Source: Urechis unicinctus
Taxonomy: Eukaryota; Annelida; Polychaeta; Xenopneusta; Urechidae
DNA: 64,000 nucleotides
Reading direction: 5' to 3'
Assembly: GCA_034190875.2 (NCBI GenBank)
Contig: CM067343.1
Location: 29,060,580-29,124,579 of the forward strand
Shown: in pieces, positions 26,654 to 39,110 of the stretch
Layout of the letters: every line of letters starts with the position of its first letter
Numbering within the stretch: position 1 is the stretch's first letter
Program-made: the position numbers and the translations under genes
The notes under the pieces: model-generated
What the model was told of the DNA's origin: nothing
What the model saw: only the letters and a program-made list of their open reading frames with translations
The model's database searches: none

Positions 26654-27973
26654 ATGAATAAACAAGCCTTTAGTTTCAATAGAAAAGCTACCCCATATGG
26701 TGCGGGCGGGGTGTATCCAGCCACATATGGTGTGGGAGATAAACTAACCCGACAAACAATTCAAGTTGTTCACAATGGTGGTACATTTACAGCAAAGTTT
26801 CCTGATCTATTCAGTAACTATAAGGTGCCGCCGGTAACAGCGGACAAAGTAGTAAAAGACTGGTTGACAAATCCAATGCAGTTTTGGCAGAACCAGTTAA
26901 ACTTTGCAGTGTGGTGTGCATCAGCCGGCTGCGGCGTGTCATCCCACGATCACCTCGAGGCTGGGATTCCACTCGTGAAAGCTCTCTACACCTTTCACCT
27001 TTATTACACAGTGCGTCGCCTATTAGCAGAACTGCAAGCGCCTCTACCTCAGGATCATGTCTATGACCCCTATAACAATACATATGACAAGAGGGCATAT
27101 GAGAGACTCTGCACTAACTTTGGTGTTCAACCAAACACAGACTGGCGCCAGAAGGCAACCGTAGCTAATAGTGGCCTTGGTATCTTATATGCACATGATG
27201 CGTATGGTTACGGGAGTGTCGTCAAGGTTGCTGGTCGAAACGTTCGTTATGACCCTACACGGATGGCCTTTGAGGCGGAAAAGGATACAAAGCCAGGTTT
27301 TGCCCACGCGAGTAACCTACAATCCTTTCAGGAGAAAATGGGTGCTGTTCTACATCTAGCACAGGGACCTGAAGCAGACGAGGCCTGGAGTACCTTCATA
27401 CTGGACACGTCTGAGGGTTTTACACAAACCGGCGTTGAGCGAATTAACGACAGCATTCAGACCTATGTCTGGGCCATTCTTAGTGCTCAGGCGCAGACCC
27501 GCTCAGAGATACTAGGTGTTGGAACGTCCTTTGATGCTCAAAAGCAATTTCAGGCCAACGTTGAGGATGCCATCAACTCCCCAGTGGATATTCCGTCATC
27601 TATCCGACGGTATCAGAACATCCTCCAGAATGCCTCTTCAAAGGTTGATTACGTGTTTGGAACGGGCCTGTACATGGCTCCATCAGATATGAGCCTCGCC
27701 ATTGGAGACGTTGCTGGGTACAACATTCTGATTACTATCGCAACTGAGGAGCAGCAGATCGGCAGCAATGCTGATGTCAACTCGGTTCCGGTGGTTCCGG
27801 ATAGAGGAAGCTTTGACCCTCCGCCAGATACAGATACAGATATTGAACTCTCCTCTCCAGGGCCCGCCCCTATGGCCGAGACTGGTCTGCGTGGGGCGCA
27901 CGAGGATGAGAAAACCGCTCTTATTATAGGCGGAATTACTATAGGCTTAGCTGTGCTTTGGTTTGCTACGTAG
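26654..27973 (+). CDS. Polinton 440-residue structural-type protein with C-terminal membrane segment, copy 1
   Basis: An open frame from the ATG at 26654 (MNKQAFSF). The frame is also open a few codons further 5' but without an ATG. The N-terminal 200 residues include a Trp/Phe-rich block (FWQNQLNFAVWCASAGCGVS) and a Tyr/Arg-rich helix (YTFHLYYTVRRLLAEL). The middle is helical. A Pro/Asp-rich linker precedes one C-terminal hydrophobic segment, which ends the protein. I recall related proteins from cnidarian and mollusc Polintons, all of unknown function. The place between capsid-type and small membrane genes suggests a virion protein. The copy 2 gene is broken. Confidence 0.65.
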   Translation: MNKQAFSFNRKATPYGAGGVYPATYGVGDKLTRQTIQVVHNGGTFTAKFPDLFSNYKVPPVTADKVVKDWLTNPMQFWQNQLNFAVWCASAGCGVSSHDHLEAGIPLVKALYTFHLYYTVRRLLAELQAPLPQDHVYDPYNNTYDKRAYERLCTNFGVQPNTDWRQKATVANSGLGILYAHDAYGYGSVVKVAGRNVRYDPTRMAFEAEKDTKPGFAHASNLQSFQEKMGAVLHLAQGPEADEAWSTFILDTSEGFTQTGVERINDSIQTYVWAILSAQAQTRSEILGVGTSFDAQKQFQANVEDAINSPVDIPSSIRRYQNILQNASSKVDYVFGTGLYMAPSDMSLAIGDVAGYNILITIATEEQQIGSNADVNSVPVVPDRGSFDPPPDTDTDIELSSPGPAPMAETGLRGAHEDEKTALIIGGITIGLAVLWFAT

Positions 27974-28041
27974 TAAGTCACGGAGTATCAGGAGGATAAC
28001 TCCCCCCACCGCCACAACTGCGGCCCATACATGTTCGGCCA

Positions 28042-28722
28042 CCCACTGAGGCCGTCAAGACCAACATTGTTAACACTCCGCCTGTTATGTGCGCACCCAC
28101 ATTTTCTGGAACTGTTAGGGCAATAACCCCATTTACAGCATCAACCTCCAAACCGATACCTAATGGTGTAATATGCTCCTGAAGAAGGCTTAAGCTCCAG
28201 AGGCCTGGTTTTAATGCAGCATATCCTCTCTCTTCTGAATTCCTTGACCGCCATGCAATGCTCTCGTCTGATTCTAGATTGTACCAGCCCACAGTATACG
28301 TGATTGACCCTAGGCCAACACATAGATCGCCCGCAGTGTTGTCAATAGGTTTTTGCAGGGACACAGCACCGCCGCTTTGAACATTTGACAGAATGTGATA
28401 CATAGCACTATGAATAAACAAGCCTTTAGTTTCAATAGAAAAGCTACCCCATATGGTGCGGGCGGGGTGTATCCAGCCACATATGGTGTGGGAGATAAAC
28501 TAACCCGACAAACAATTCAAGTTGTTCACAATGGTGGTACATTTACAGCAAAGTTTCCTGATCTATTCAGTAACTATAAGGTGCCGCCGGTAACAGCGGA
28601 CAAAGTAGTAAAAGACTGGTTGACAAATCCAATGCAGTTTTGGCAGAACCAGTTAAACTTTGCAGTGTGGTGTGCATCAGCCGGCTGCGGCGTGTCATCC
28701 CACGATCACCTCGAGGCTGGGA
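28042..28722 (+). repeat. Internal duplication inside Polinton copy 1
   Basis: From 28042 the sequence repeats 26296 onward: the end of the capsid-type gene, the divergent starts and the first third of the 440-residue gene. Beyond about 28150 the two copies are virtually identical. The switch happens at a short shared CCCAC. Copy 2 continues instead into the small membrane gene at this point. The repeat runs straight into the 100-base gap, so an assembly artefact is as likely as a real tandem duplication of a 1746-base unit. Confidence 0.85.
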
Positions 28723-28822
28723 NNNNNNNNNNNNNNNNNNNNNNNNNNNNNNNNNNNNNNNNNNNNNNNNNNNNNNNNNNNNNNNNNNNNNNNNNNNNNN
28801 NNNNNNNNNNNNNNNNNNNNNN
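28723..28822. other. Assembly gap (100 N)
   Basis: Exactly 100 N, a conventional length for a gap of unknown size. The right half of Polinton copy 1 may lie in it. Confidence 0.99.
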
Positions 28823-29221
28823 AATCACAAGCTATGAACCTGCTATGGCGGGTGATTTATCAGGTTAATTTTGTTTATCAACTGTAACTGATGTCAGCTT
28901 GTACAAAACTGTGCCAGGCATTTTGGCAATTCGCTTGGTAAACCAACTCATTCACCATTGATTATTTTGTGGCTACATTTCGGAATTAAATTGCGAAACC
29001 TCTTTTTTACTTTGTTTTCGCTCTTTAACCTACAAAGCCTCATGTCAAACCATATAATGATAAATCACAGGCTGTGAACCAGCTATGGCGGGTTATTTAT
29101 TTGGTTAATTTTGTTCATTAACTGTAACTGTACAAAACTATGCCAGGCATTTTGGCAATTCGCGTCGTAAACCAACTCATTTACCATTGATTATTTTGTG
29201 GCTACATTTCGGAATTAAATT
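28823..29221 (+). repeat. Direct duplication, two units of about 165 bp
   Basis: 28823-28992 and 29063-29221 are close copies, both running from 'aatcacag/agct' through 'ttggcaattcgc' to 'tttcggaattaaatt', with a 70-base spacer. The first unit touches the gap. No coding frame is seen. Confidence 0.88.
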
Positions 29222-30327
<1,106 letters not shown>

Positions 30328-30409
30328 TAGTAGGCTTTTCTTTTCTTAGCATCGACTGGAGAAATAGGCGACCGCACTACACATGTTGCAATAACTTCCG
30401 TTTTTGGAT

Positions 30410-30539
<130 letters not shown>

Positions 30540-31169
30540 GTTTTCAGACTAATAAAGTTCGTACCTGTACAGCTCAGTACCAACAACATTATCTGGATAG
30601 GAATGCTTCAGCAATTGCGATTCTTTCACCCACAAATTCATCAACAAATCATCCAACCCCAATACATCTAGAATGGACTATTAAAAGCCAGGAAGTCTGT
30701 TCGAACCGAGGTACGGATTTCTTTGTCATCTGCTAATGATATCGTCAATTACCACCTCGTTCTTTGTACCTGATCGACGGTCCTAAGCGAATATGTCAAT
30801 CTAGTAGCATAGCCAGAACGTGACATGAAAGCGTAAGCCAGGATATGGATACTTTTCATAATTTCAATTATTGTTATACAACGTGTTTATTGCTGTTATC
30901 GATAAACCATAAAGCCCTGTCCGGGACATTAGTATGATAATGTACATTGACTTTTAAACTATCCAGCAATACAGCTCTGAACACCCGCATTAACATGACA
31001 ATAAACCAGCGCCACGCGCTATAACACGTGACATGGCAAGCTGTCTGATCATACAGCTCTTAACATGATGTTAAAAAAGCAACGTGAAACATTGCTCGAT
31101 GTACGTTATGATATACAAGCACATACACACTTGAATAATACTACTATGTAATGAAATTATCTGACATCC

Positions 31170-31870
31170 AATAATGATAAACCATCGATATGCCGCACCT
31201 AAACAGTCATAATGTGTCAATAATTACCCTTGATATATTCTATAAGCATAGTTTGCGAGTCCCCTCTTGAGAGCTGAACAATACCTTTTGCAATCTAGAG
31301 AGCTGATTTTCACCTTAGGACATGCGTACATTACAAGATAATGTGTAATATTATTTTTCCAGCTGTGGGCAATACCGAAGTTTAATCGCATTCAGATTTA
31401 AGGTTGGAGGTCACCTTCTCACTATCTATGAATTACCATTTAGACATTTTCAACCTGCTCTAGAATAAGCAATTAACTGTTATGACCTGACTTCAAGTTG
31501 AAACGTCCGAAGCTACAGGCTTTTCTCGTCATCGGAACATATAACGTACCGCGTAGAGTCTCGTCAGAACGTAAGATACCAAGAGACTATGGACAAAGAA
31601 AATGACAAATATGGTCACCACGCGCTAACGTAGCCGTTGCTGCGATATGACTCACAGTAGTGCTCGCTTATCGGCCCCTTTATTCAATCAATCGTCTACG
31701 AGCGTCGAGCCGCTCGTCTCAAATCCCCTTGCTACTGTAGAATAATTTGAGCCGTAGTGATGCTCTGTTTAAAGAGTACCAGCTCAAATTAGTTTGCTTG
31801 CTCGACGCAGATAAATGGCTGGTGAACCAATTTGCATGTTATAACACATAATTAGCTATCGGTAACCTTG
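31170..31870 (+). repeat. Dispersed repeat, copy 2
   Basis: This matches the reverse complement of 5265-6140. It ends within about 20 bases of the left terminus of Polinton copy 2, so the Polinton sits at or next to the end of this repeat. No coding frame was found. The 600 bases before it (30540-31170) hold nothing I can name. Confidence 0.7.
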
Positions 31871-31881
31871 GTTCCATTTAA

Positions 31882-31886
31882 CGAAT
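31882..31886. repeat. Target-site duplication, left
   Basis: CGAAT directly precedes the left terminus. The same five bases directly follow the right terminus at 51212-51216. Polintons usually duplicate six bases, so one base may have changed on one side. Confidence 0.65.
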
Positions 31887-32048
31887 AGTAGTATCGAGAC
31901 TGGGGGTACGAGCACAGCAATCTAATACAGCAACCCAGAAAACACACATATAAAGGGTGACTCACATGAGTCACCGAACCGCTCGCACCTCCCCCCTATA
32001 CTATACCATATGAGCCCAGCCCTTCCAGCGCCTATGGTATAGGCCCAC
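31887..32048 (+). repeat. Left terminal inverted repeat, Polinton copy 2
   Basis: 162 bases, from AGTAGTAT to 'tataggcccac', matching the reverse complement of 51050-51211 with about five differences. Confidence 0.93.
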
Positions 32049-32103
32049 ACCAGTAGTTAGTCACCATAGAGGTCAATGAGTGATAAATATCTGAGACCGT
32101 CGC

Positions 32104-32375
32104 TTAAGTTCCATTTCTCACGCGGTTGAGGTCCTGTATATACTGGGCAACCTTAGCGTCGTTCTTCTCGATAAAGTCGGGATCGGGACGAGCGGTTATC
32201 AATCTCATCGTAAAGAGCTTCCAACAGTAGAAAGCCCCCGGCGGCCTCTCGGTGGTCCCACTCGGTCTTTCCAACCAAGGACTGTGATGCTCCTGTTCCA
32301 AGCCCAGGCAACTATTAAACCTCCCGTTCGCACTATAGTCGCCGTCTTCAAGCCCCTCAATGGACACCCACCCCC
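32104..32375 (-). pseudogene. YqaJ-type nuclease, C-terminal part, Polinton copy 2
   Basis: The minus strand matches the C-terminal part of the copy 1 nuclease, including the PFYRGW-GLEDGDYSANG region and the PDPDFIEKNDAKVAQ helix. It is parted from the rest of its gene (38465-39110) by the nested BEL/Pao element. Confidence 0.8.
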
Positions 32376-32831
32376 TGTAAAATGGCACATTTTTGGGTTA
32401 GTGACCCCTCCGGTTATTAATTGATATTCTGTGCAGTTGCCCCTCCGTAGGCTATTTAGTAGGAAGCGGAAGTGGGAAGCCCGCGAAAAGACAGAAAAGT
32501 TCTAAACCAAAAGAGTAAACAAGGACATTTTTATTTTGAATATGTGACATGGATATTTACCAATATGGAGTCGTGTGCATACAATTGGAAGGACAGGAGT
32601 CAGTGCTGTAAGTTTTGATGTTTGGATTTGTAATCTGTAAGTTTCGATGGTATAAATGTCTTCGATGTAAATTCTAGGTTTGAATTTCTAAGCGCACTCA
32701 TTGTATAATTTTGGTTGTATTCTAGATTCACGGTGCTCAGATGCTACGATTTATCATGCATAGATGTCGGATGTGAGAGAATGGAAATAAAAGCATCAGT
32801 GGAATAATAAAGACTTCTAATTTCAATCACA
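32376..32831 (+). repeat. 5' LTR of the BEL/Pao element
   Basis: Begins TGT and ends ACA, 456 bases. It matches 38018-38464. A polyadenylation-like AATAAA/AATAAT cluster lies near its 3' end. Confidence 0.88.
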
Positions 32832-32901
32832 AGGTTATACTCGGACGCACATGACCATAAGACAACCTTTACAGTGAATAGCAATCCTGTAAAAAGGCAT
32901 C

Positions 32902-35900
32902 ATGGCTGACCCTCTCAAGGCTGAACGTACAAAGAGAAAGCGAGCGATAACAAAACAAGTCAACTATTTAAGGCAGCTACAGGCAGAACAAAACCATGAT
33001 TCAGTTCCCGACGAACTTGACAAGCTCAAATATCATTTTCAAAAGTTCACTGCTGTAAATGAAGAATATGAAACTAAGTTAGAGACAGAAGAGGAAATTG
33101 ATGAATGTGAGTCATACTATGCGGCTGTGCAAAAAGACTACATTGACGCGTTGAACTCTTTCAAGGTTGGTGACAGAAATAAAATTCAAGAGCAAGCTAA
33201 CAATTCCCAGGGCAAAGAAACAACCAAGGACGAGCTGTTTAGGCTGATGAATCTGCCTCATCTATCACTTGATACCTTTGATGGTAATCCTATGAAGTTC
33301 CATTCATTCATCTCCGTGTTTGATGGAAGTGTTGGCTGTTTAACTTGTGATGATGATGCAAAATTGGCCAGGCTCCTGCAGTACACCTCTGGCCAAGCTA
33401 AGGAAGCGATTCGAAGATGCACACTGGTGGGCGGTAGTGAAGGGTACAAGTTAGCTCGCGACATCCTTTCGAAAAGGTTTGGCAACGACCATATTGTAGC
33501 TGAGAGTATAATTTGTGATCTTCGCACTGGTGGGCCTATCAAGTCTCCTACAGAGCTTCAGCGTTTTGCAGACAACTTAGGAAGCAGCCACATCATTTTA
33601 TCCAAAATGGGAAAGCTGCCTGAGCTCGATTCCCAATCCGCCATCGTGGAAATCATGGGTCGTCTTCAGCCTTACCTTCAAACGCGTTGGAAAAAGAGGG
33701 CCCTCGATATGAAAAGAGAGAAGGATATGTACCCTGATCTTGGTCAGTTCGTTTCTTTTGTGTCGGAGGTTGCGGAAGAAGCGAATGATCCTGTATATGG
33801 CAAGATATTTCCCAAGAAAGCACATGAGTCGGATACCAGGAGATATAAGCAAGCTTCTTTTCATACTGGTGCACAGCTCGCCTCGGGCCAGACAACCGAT
33901 CAACCAAGAGGTCCTCATGCCAGGCATGCTTTCACAAAACGACCAGAGCCACCCTGTGTTCTCTGCAAGGATAGCCATCGTTTATGGTACTGCCAGCTCT
34001 TCCGCGGAATGGAGCCTAAGGAACGGCTAAGAATCACAAAACTCCACAGCTTGTGTGAGAATTGCCTCATGAATAACCACACAACAAGCGACTGTAAAAA
34101 GCCATCCGTCTGCAGCGTGCCAGGGTGTGGTAAGAAACACACTAAATTTGTTCATGTAAGTGGTGAAAGCCCTGTTACTGTGGCGAACAATGCTATTGCT
34201 AATGGGCCAACAAATGTTTACATGCCTGTGGTAGCTGTGAGGGTAAATCGAAGCTATTATACCCATGCTCTTCTGGATACAGCTTCCTCAAATAGCTTCT
34301 GTACTAAAGAGGTTGTGGATGAGCTTGGTGTTAGTGGTAGGGATGTAAGCTATGAGCTGAGCACGTTAAATCAGCGTGATGTCAGAAGAAATTCTCAATG
34401 TGTTGACCTGACAGTTGACTCTTGCAATGGTGTGGATGTCATGAATATGTCAAATGTATTTGTCACTGACAGTATACCAGTAGAATTTCCATCTGTTCAT
34501 GTTAGATGCCACCCCCACCTCAGTGACTTATCTCTGGTACAGGGTAAAGTTAAAATAGGAATTTTGATTGGTCAGGACAATGCCGAAGCCCTGATCCCAC
34601 TCGAAGTCAGGCGTGGGGCAAAGGGAGAGCCATTTGCTACCCGAACCATCTTTGGTTGGTCCTTGAATGGTCCCGTTGGTTCTGTGGTGAACCAGAAAGT
34701 GACTTCTCACTTTATCTCGAGTATGACACCTATTTCTGCTGACAGTTCTGAGGTAAAAAGGATGTTGAACCTTGAGAGTGATGACATCTGTTCTGACAGG
34801 GTTGGGTTGTCAATGAATGATGAAAGAGTGATCAAATTCTGGGAGGAAAACTGTGAAGTGGTCAATGGTCAGTATCAGATTCCAATACCCTGGAAAGAGC
34901 ATAAAGTTGTCAACAGTAACTTGGAAGTTGTCATTCCCAGATTGAACAGCTTAAAGGGAAGCTTGATTAGAAAAGGGCTGTATTCTAAGTATGGTCAAGA
35001 AATTGAGAAACTACTGCGTGGTATCTACCTCATCACCCCGTCCTATCTGACAACAAACCTGGTAAAATGAGAGTTGTGTTTGATTGCTCATCTAAATTTA
35101 AGGGTGAATCATTGAATGACAAGGTGTACTAAGGACCAGACCTCAATAGTAAGCTTATGCATGTGATGCTGAGGTTTAAAAGGGAGCCTTATGCCTTGAT
35201 GGCTGATATTGAGGCGATGTATAATAGGATTAAGGTTCCGGAGTATGAGAGAGATGCCTTGCGCTTCTTGTGGTACGATGGACAAGGTCAAATCCAACAC
35301 CTTCGAATGACATCACACATTTTTGGCGGAATGTGGTGCGGCAGCGCTTCTATCTATGCTCTTCGTAGGATAGTTTGTGATCATGTGGTCTCACCTGTGG
35401 TGAAGGATACCATACTTTTATGTAGATGACTTTCCTGCATCTGTGGGGTCTAAGTCACAGGCAGAGCAACTTGTCTCAGAACTAACGCAATGTCTGAATA
35501 AGGCTGGTTTTAGGCTCACGAAGTTTGCAAGCAATGATGAAGAGATACTTTTCAATATACCTGAACTTGACGTTGCAAAGAAAGTCAAGAATATTGATGA
35601 TTGTGGTCAAAGCAAGGCATTAGGCATCATATGGCATACAAAAACCGACACCCTACACTTCAAGGCACGTGGGTTAAGCCTTATTCCTTCAGAGGTAACA
35701 AGAAAGAAGATGTTGAGTTACTCTTCATCTCTATATGACCCACTTGGTCTTGTTGGTCCTGTCATTGTGAAGGGAAAGTTGTTGCTGCAATCTGTTGTCA
35801 AGGGGGGGATTTTCCTGGGATGTGCAGTTGCCATGTGGTGTGGCACAGGAATGGTTTGAATGGTGAAGGTTCTTGAAGGATCTTCAAGATGTACAAATTT

Positions 35901-37789
35901 CCAAATGTATTCAGCCTCCCAGGTTTGCAGATGCCGCTATGGAGTTGTGTCATTACAGTGATGCTAGTGAGAGTGCATATGGATGTTGTTCTTACTTAAG
36001 ATGCATTAACAAGAGAGGGGAAATTCATGTAGCACTGCTCCTGAGCAAAAGCCGTGTTGCACCAGCAAAGAAGCTCACTGTGCCAAGGCTTGAGTTGCAA
36101 GCAGCGGTGTTAGCTACAATGGCAGACAACACGCTCAGCAATGAGCTTTAGATGCCTCTTAATCCATCCACATTTTGGGTTGACAGCCAAATAGTCCTGG
36201 GGTACATCCAGAACTTCCATCACAGATTTAATGTATTTGTTGCTAATCGTTTGAGCATCATCCACAGACACACTTACCCAGAGCAGTGGAAACACATTGC
36301 GGGAAATAAAAATCCAGCTGACATAGTGTCTCGGGGCTGGAAAGCGATTGGTTCATGGGACCATACTTCCTGAGGACTCCCAAATGTAACTGGGATCTCG
36401 ATGAAACCAAAGTTGAATTGAACAAAGATGATGTTGAGTTGAAGAGAGGTGTAAGAAATTTCCTTGTTTTGAAGGCTGATTCTGATAAGACCATACCGGA
36501 TTGGGATCCTATGCAAAGGTTGATCAGTCATTACTCCTCGTGGTATCGTTTGAAGCGAGCTGTTGCGTTACTTCTGAAACTCAAGGACATATGCAGGGGG
36601 GAGGGCTGATCGTGGTATCCCTAAGCTGAATGTTGGGGACCTCTGTAATGCAGCTGATGAAATTGTCATCACAAACCCAGTTATTGGGATATTGCTAGCA
36701 AAGGATGCCCATAACAAGTGTCACATGGGGCTTGAGTACACCTTGGCCATGTTGAGAGAAAGGTTTGGGGTTAGGCGCAAGGATGTACGATCTGCTATCA
36801 AGCAATGCCTCATTTGTCGGAAGTTAAATGGGCGTCTGTGCTCGCAAATGATGGGTGATTTGCCTCAAACCAGGCTCGCATCCAATGAAATGCCTTTCAC
36901 TCACACGGGCATACACTGTTTCGGTCCTTTCCTCGTCAAACGGGGTCGAGCAGATGTAAAGAGGTACGGTTGCATTTTAACTTGCATGACTATGTGGGCT
37001 ATCCATGTAGAGGTTGTTGAGAGTTTTGATTCCAATTCCTTCCTAAATGGCCTCAGAAGGTTTATGGCTAGAAGAGGTCAACCCAAGTCTATCACATCAG
37101 ACAATGGCGGGAATTTTGTGGCTGGTAATTAAGAACTAGCAAAAGGTCTAAGAGAACTTGATCAAACTAAAATTGCAGACATATTGCTTCAGAAGGGAAA
37201 TTACTTGGCAATTTCTGCATTCCAGCTCGAGCTACATGGGCGGAGTTTGGGAGAGGCACATCAGGTCAATTAGTAAGGTCCTCATGGCACTCCTAATGGA
37301 ACAAAGATTGACAGATGAGACGCTAAATACCTTGATGTGTGAAGTGAAGAACATTCTTAACAATCGTCCCATGACACCTGCAAAAGTCAATGCCAATGAC
37401 CTTGAGGTGCTGAAGCCCAGTCACGTGCTCATGGTGAACGCAAATTCTTCTTTTTCACCTTGTTTATCTGATCCAAAGGATTTGTATCGGAGGCGTTGGA
37501 GGCAAGCCCAATATTTGTCGGATATATTTTGGAAGAGGTGGTTGAAAGAATACTTGCCCGAGCTTCAAAAGAGTCAAAATTGGTTGACAATGTCTCTGTT
37601 GGTGACCTTCTACTTATAACAGATGAACACGTTCCACGAAACCTGTGGCCAATGGGGAGAGTTATTGAGGTTTATCAAGGTGACGATGAGCTTGTGCGGG
37701 TAAAAAGCTCGGTGAAGGTAAAAACCAAATGTACTGTGCTTACTAGACCCGTCTCTAAACTAGTTATGCTTGAAGGCAGTTTAGATTGA
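32902..37789 (+). pseudogene. BEL/Pao gag-pol region
   Basis: A long gag-like frame opens at 32902 with a coiled region and a DUF1759-type block (DTFDGNPMKFHSF). It continues through a CCHC-type zinc-knuckle stretch (CVLCKDSHRLWYC and CENCLMNNHTTSDC) and an aspartic protease motif (ALLDTASSNSF). Downstream are reverse transcriptase patterns (MADIEAMYNRIKVPE, YVDD), an RNase H block (HYSDASESAYG), the integrase zinc finger and core (HNKCHMGLEYT, TSDNGGNF) and a C-terminal DUF5641-type block (NLWPMGRVIEVY). This set and order identify BEL/Pao. The coding region is broken and is a fossil. Confidence 0.92.
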
Positions 37790-38017
37790 TATCTTGAATG
37801 CACTGTCATTTAAATGCATTGGTATGAGATTATATTGTATCATTTTGTATTGGTATTTTGTTTAACTGTCCGCTAAGTACGCATATATACGATGTTGATG
37901 CAAAGGCAAAGGGTAATGTGGGTTCGCTTGAATGTTTGTTTTGGTGTTTTTTAATTATTATTATCTTGGTGCATGATTATAGTGGTGTTTAATACTTAGT
38001 AGATTTAAAGTGGGGTG

Positions 38018-38464
38018 TGTTAAGTGGCACAATTTTGGGGTTAGTGAACCCTCCGGTTATTAATTGATATTCTGAGCTGTTGCCCCTCCGTAGGCTATTT
38101 GGTAGGAAGCGGAAGTGGGAAGCCCGCAAAAAGAGAGAAAGGTTGCAAACCAAAAAAGTAAACAAGGACATTTTTATTTTGAATATATGTGACATGGATG
38201 ATTACGAATATGGAGTCGTGTGCATACAATTGGAAGGACAGTGTTGTAAGTTTTGATGTTTGGATTTGTTATCTGTAAGTTTCGATATGTGTCTTCGATG
38301 TAAATTCTAGGTTTGAATTTGTAAGCGCACTCATTGTATAATTGGGGTTTTATTCTAGATTCACGGTGCTCAGATGCTACGATTTATCATGCATAGATGT
38401 CGGGTGTGAGATAAAGGAAATAAAAGCATCAGTGGAATAATAAAGACTTTTGAGTTCAATCACA
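38018..38464 (+). repeat. 3' LTR of the BEL/Pao element
   Basis: Begins TGT and ends ACA, 447 bases, and is preceded by a purine-rich stretch (AAAGTGGGG) suited to a polypurine tract. Confidence 0.88.
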
Positions 38465-39110
38465 AGGTCCTTATACTTCTTCTGATCCTTGTGATACACC
38501 TGGTTATACGCCTCAGCTCTCCCCAGGTCCTCAAAGGAGCACAACCAGAAAACGCAGTCGACAAACACCCCGATGGTCGCCACCGGACTGTGGTGCAACC
38601 CCAACAGAACCTGAGGCTTATACATATTCGGAATCACCCTCCCAGGACTCCGAGTGTAGGGGCACTTTATCTCGAGCAGCACAGCCTCCTCAGGATGCCC
38701 AAGACAGACAGCATGCACTCCAGCCAGCCGGATTGGGAGCACACAAAAGCCATCCGGAGATTAGGCCGTCGTGCCGCCCTCAATATAGATATTATTTCCG
38801 TAGACCTTGGTGTCGTACACCTTCTCCAATACAGCAATTGCAACCTCCTCAAAAGTCGTACCCCAGAGGCAGGGTGCGCTAAAGCGAACACCCTCGTTGC
38901 TAGTTTTTTCTGTCAGTTTCTTGCAATAGCTCCTGAAGTAGTTTTTCCCTATGATAGAGGAGTAGTCACTTCCTTCAACGCAGCTCTTCCTCGTTGTCTC
39001 CCACTGGTTCGTATTTTGTTTGACTCCAGTACGATCGTTGCAGAAAGATTTTATCGCCGCCTCCATTATATCTAGCAACCCCCACTCTTCAAATGGACTG
39101 TCAGGGTCAT
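38465..39110 (-). pseudogene. YqaJ-type nuclease, N-terminal and catalytic part, Polinton copy 2
   Basis: The minus strand carries the GSDYSSIIG block, the FEEVAIAVLE helix and the LEIKCPYT catalytic motif, all close to copy 1. The gene is broken and also interrupted by the BEL/Pao element. It directly follows the hydrophobic-protein gene on the same strand. Confidence 0.82.

Larger units (their letters stand above)
23486..28722 (+). mobile_element. Polinton/Maverick fossil, copy 1 (left part only)
   Basis: A virus-like DNA element whose left terminal repeat starts at 23486 with AGTAGTATA, the same terminus as copy 2. Gene order follows copy 2: YqaJ-type nuclease, hydrophobic protein, fibre-like protein, capsid-type protein (minus strand), then a 444-codon structural-type gene (plus strand). 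An internal duplication follows, then an assembly gap. The right half (integrase and polymerase end) is not seen. About three or four breaks are apparent in the part present, and several genes read open. Similarity to copy 2 is high over all shared genes, so both come from one recent lineage. Confidence 0.9.
32376..38464 (+). mobile_element. BEL/Pao LTR retrotransposon nested in the Polinton nuclease gene
   Basis: A 6.1-kb element with two LTRs of about 450 bases and a gag-pol region between them. The order gag-like, CCHC fingers, protease, reverse transcriptase, RNase H, integrase and a DUF5641-type C-terminus is that of BEL/Pao. It is broken, with about eight breaks. The two LTRs differ at roughly 25 positions plus several small indels by eye, so it has been in place for some time. 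I could not find a matching target duplication. The insertion splits the nuclease gene, so it came after the Polinton. Confidence 0.93.

Noticed and set aside
37158-37789. Two overlapping frames at the end of the BEL/Pao element considered as a separate env-like gene
   Set aside because: They match the integrase end and DUF5641 block of BEL/Pao pol; there is no signal peptide or membrane segment.
32376-38464. Considered whether the LTR element is a Ty3/gypsy element related to the integrase remnants at 51.4 and 56.3 kb
   Set aside because: Its protease, gag type and integrase patterns are those of BEL/Pao and differ from the remnants.
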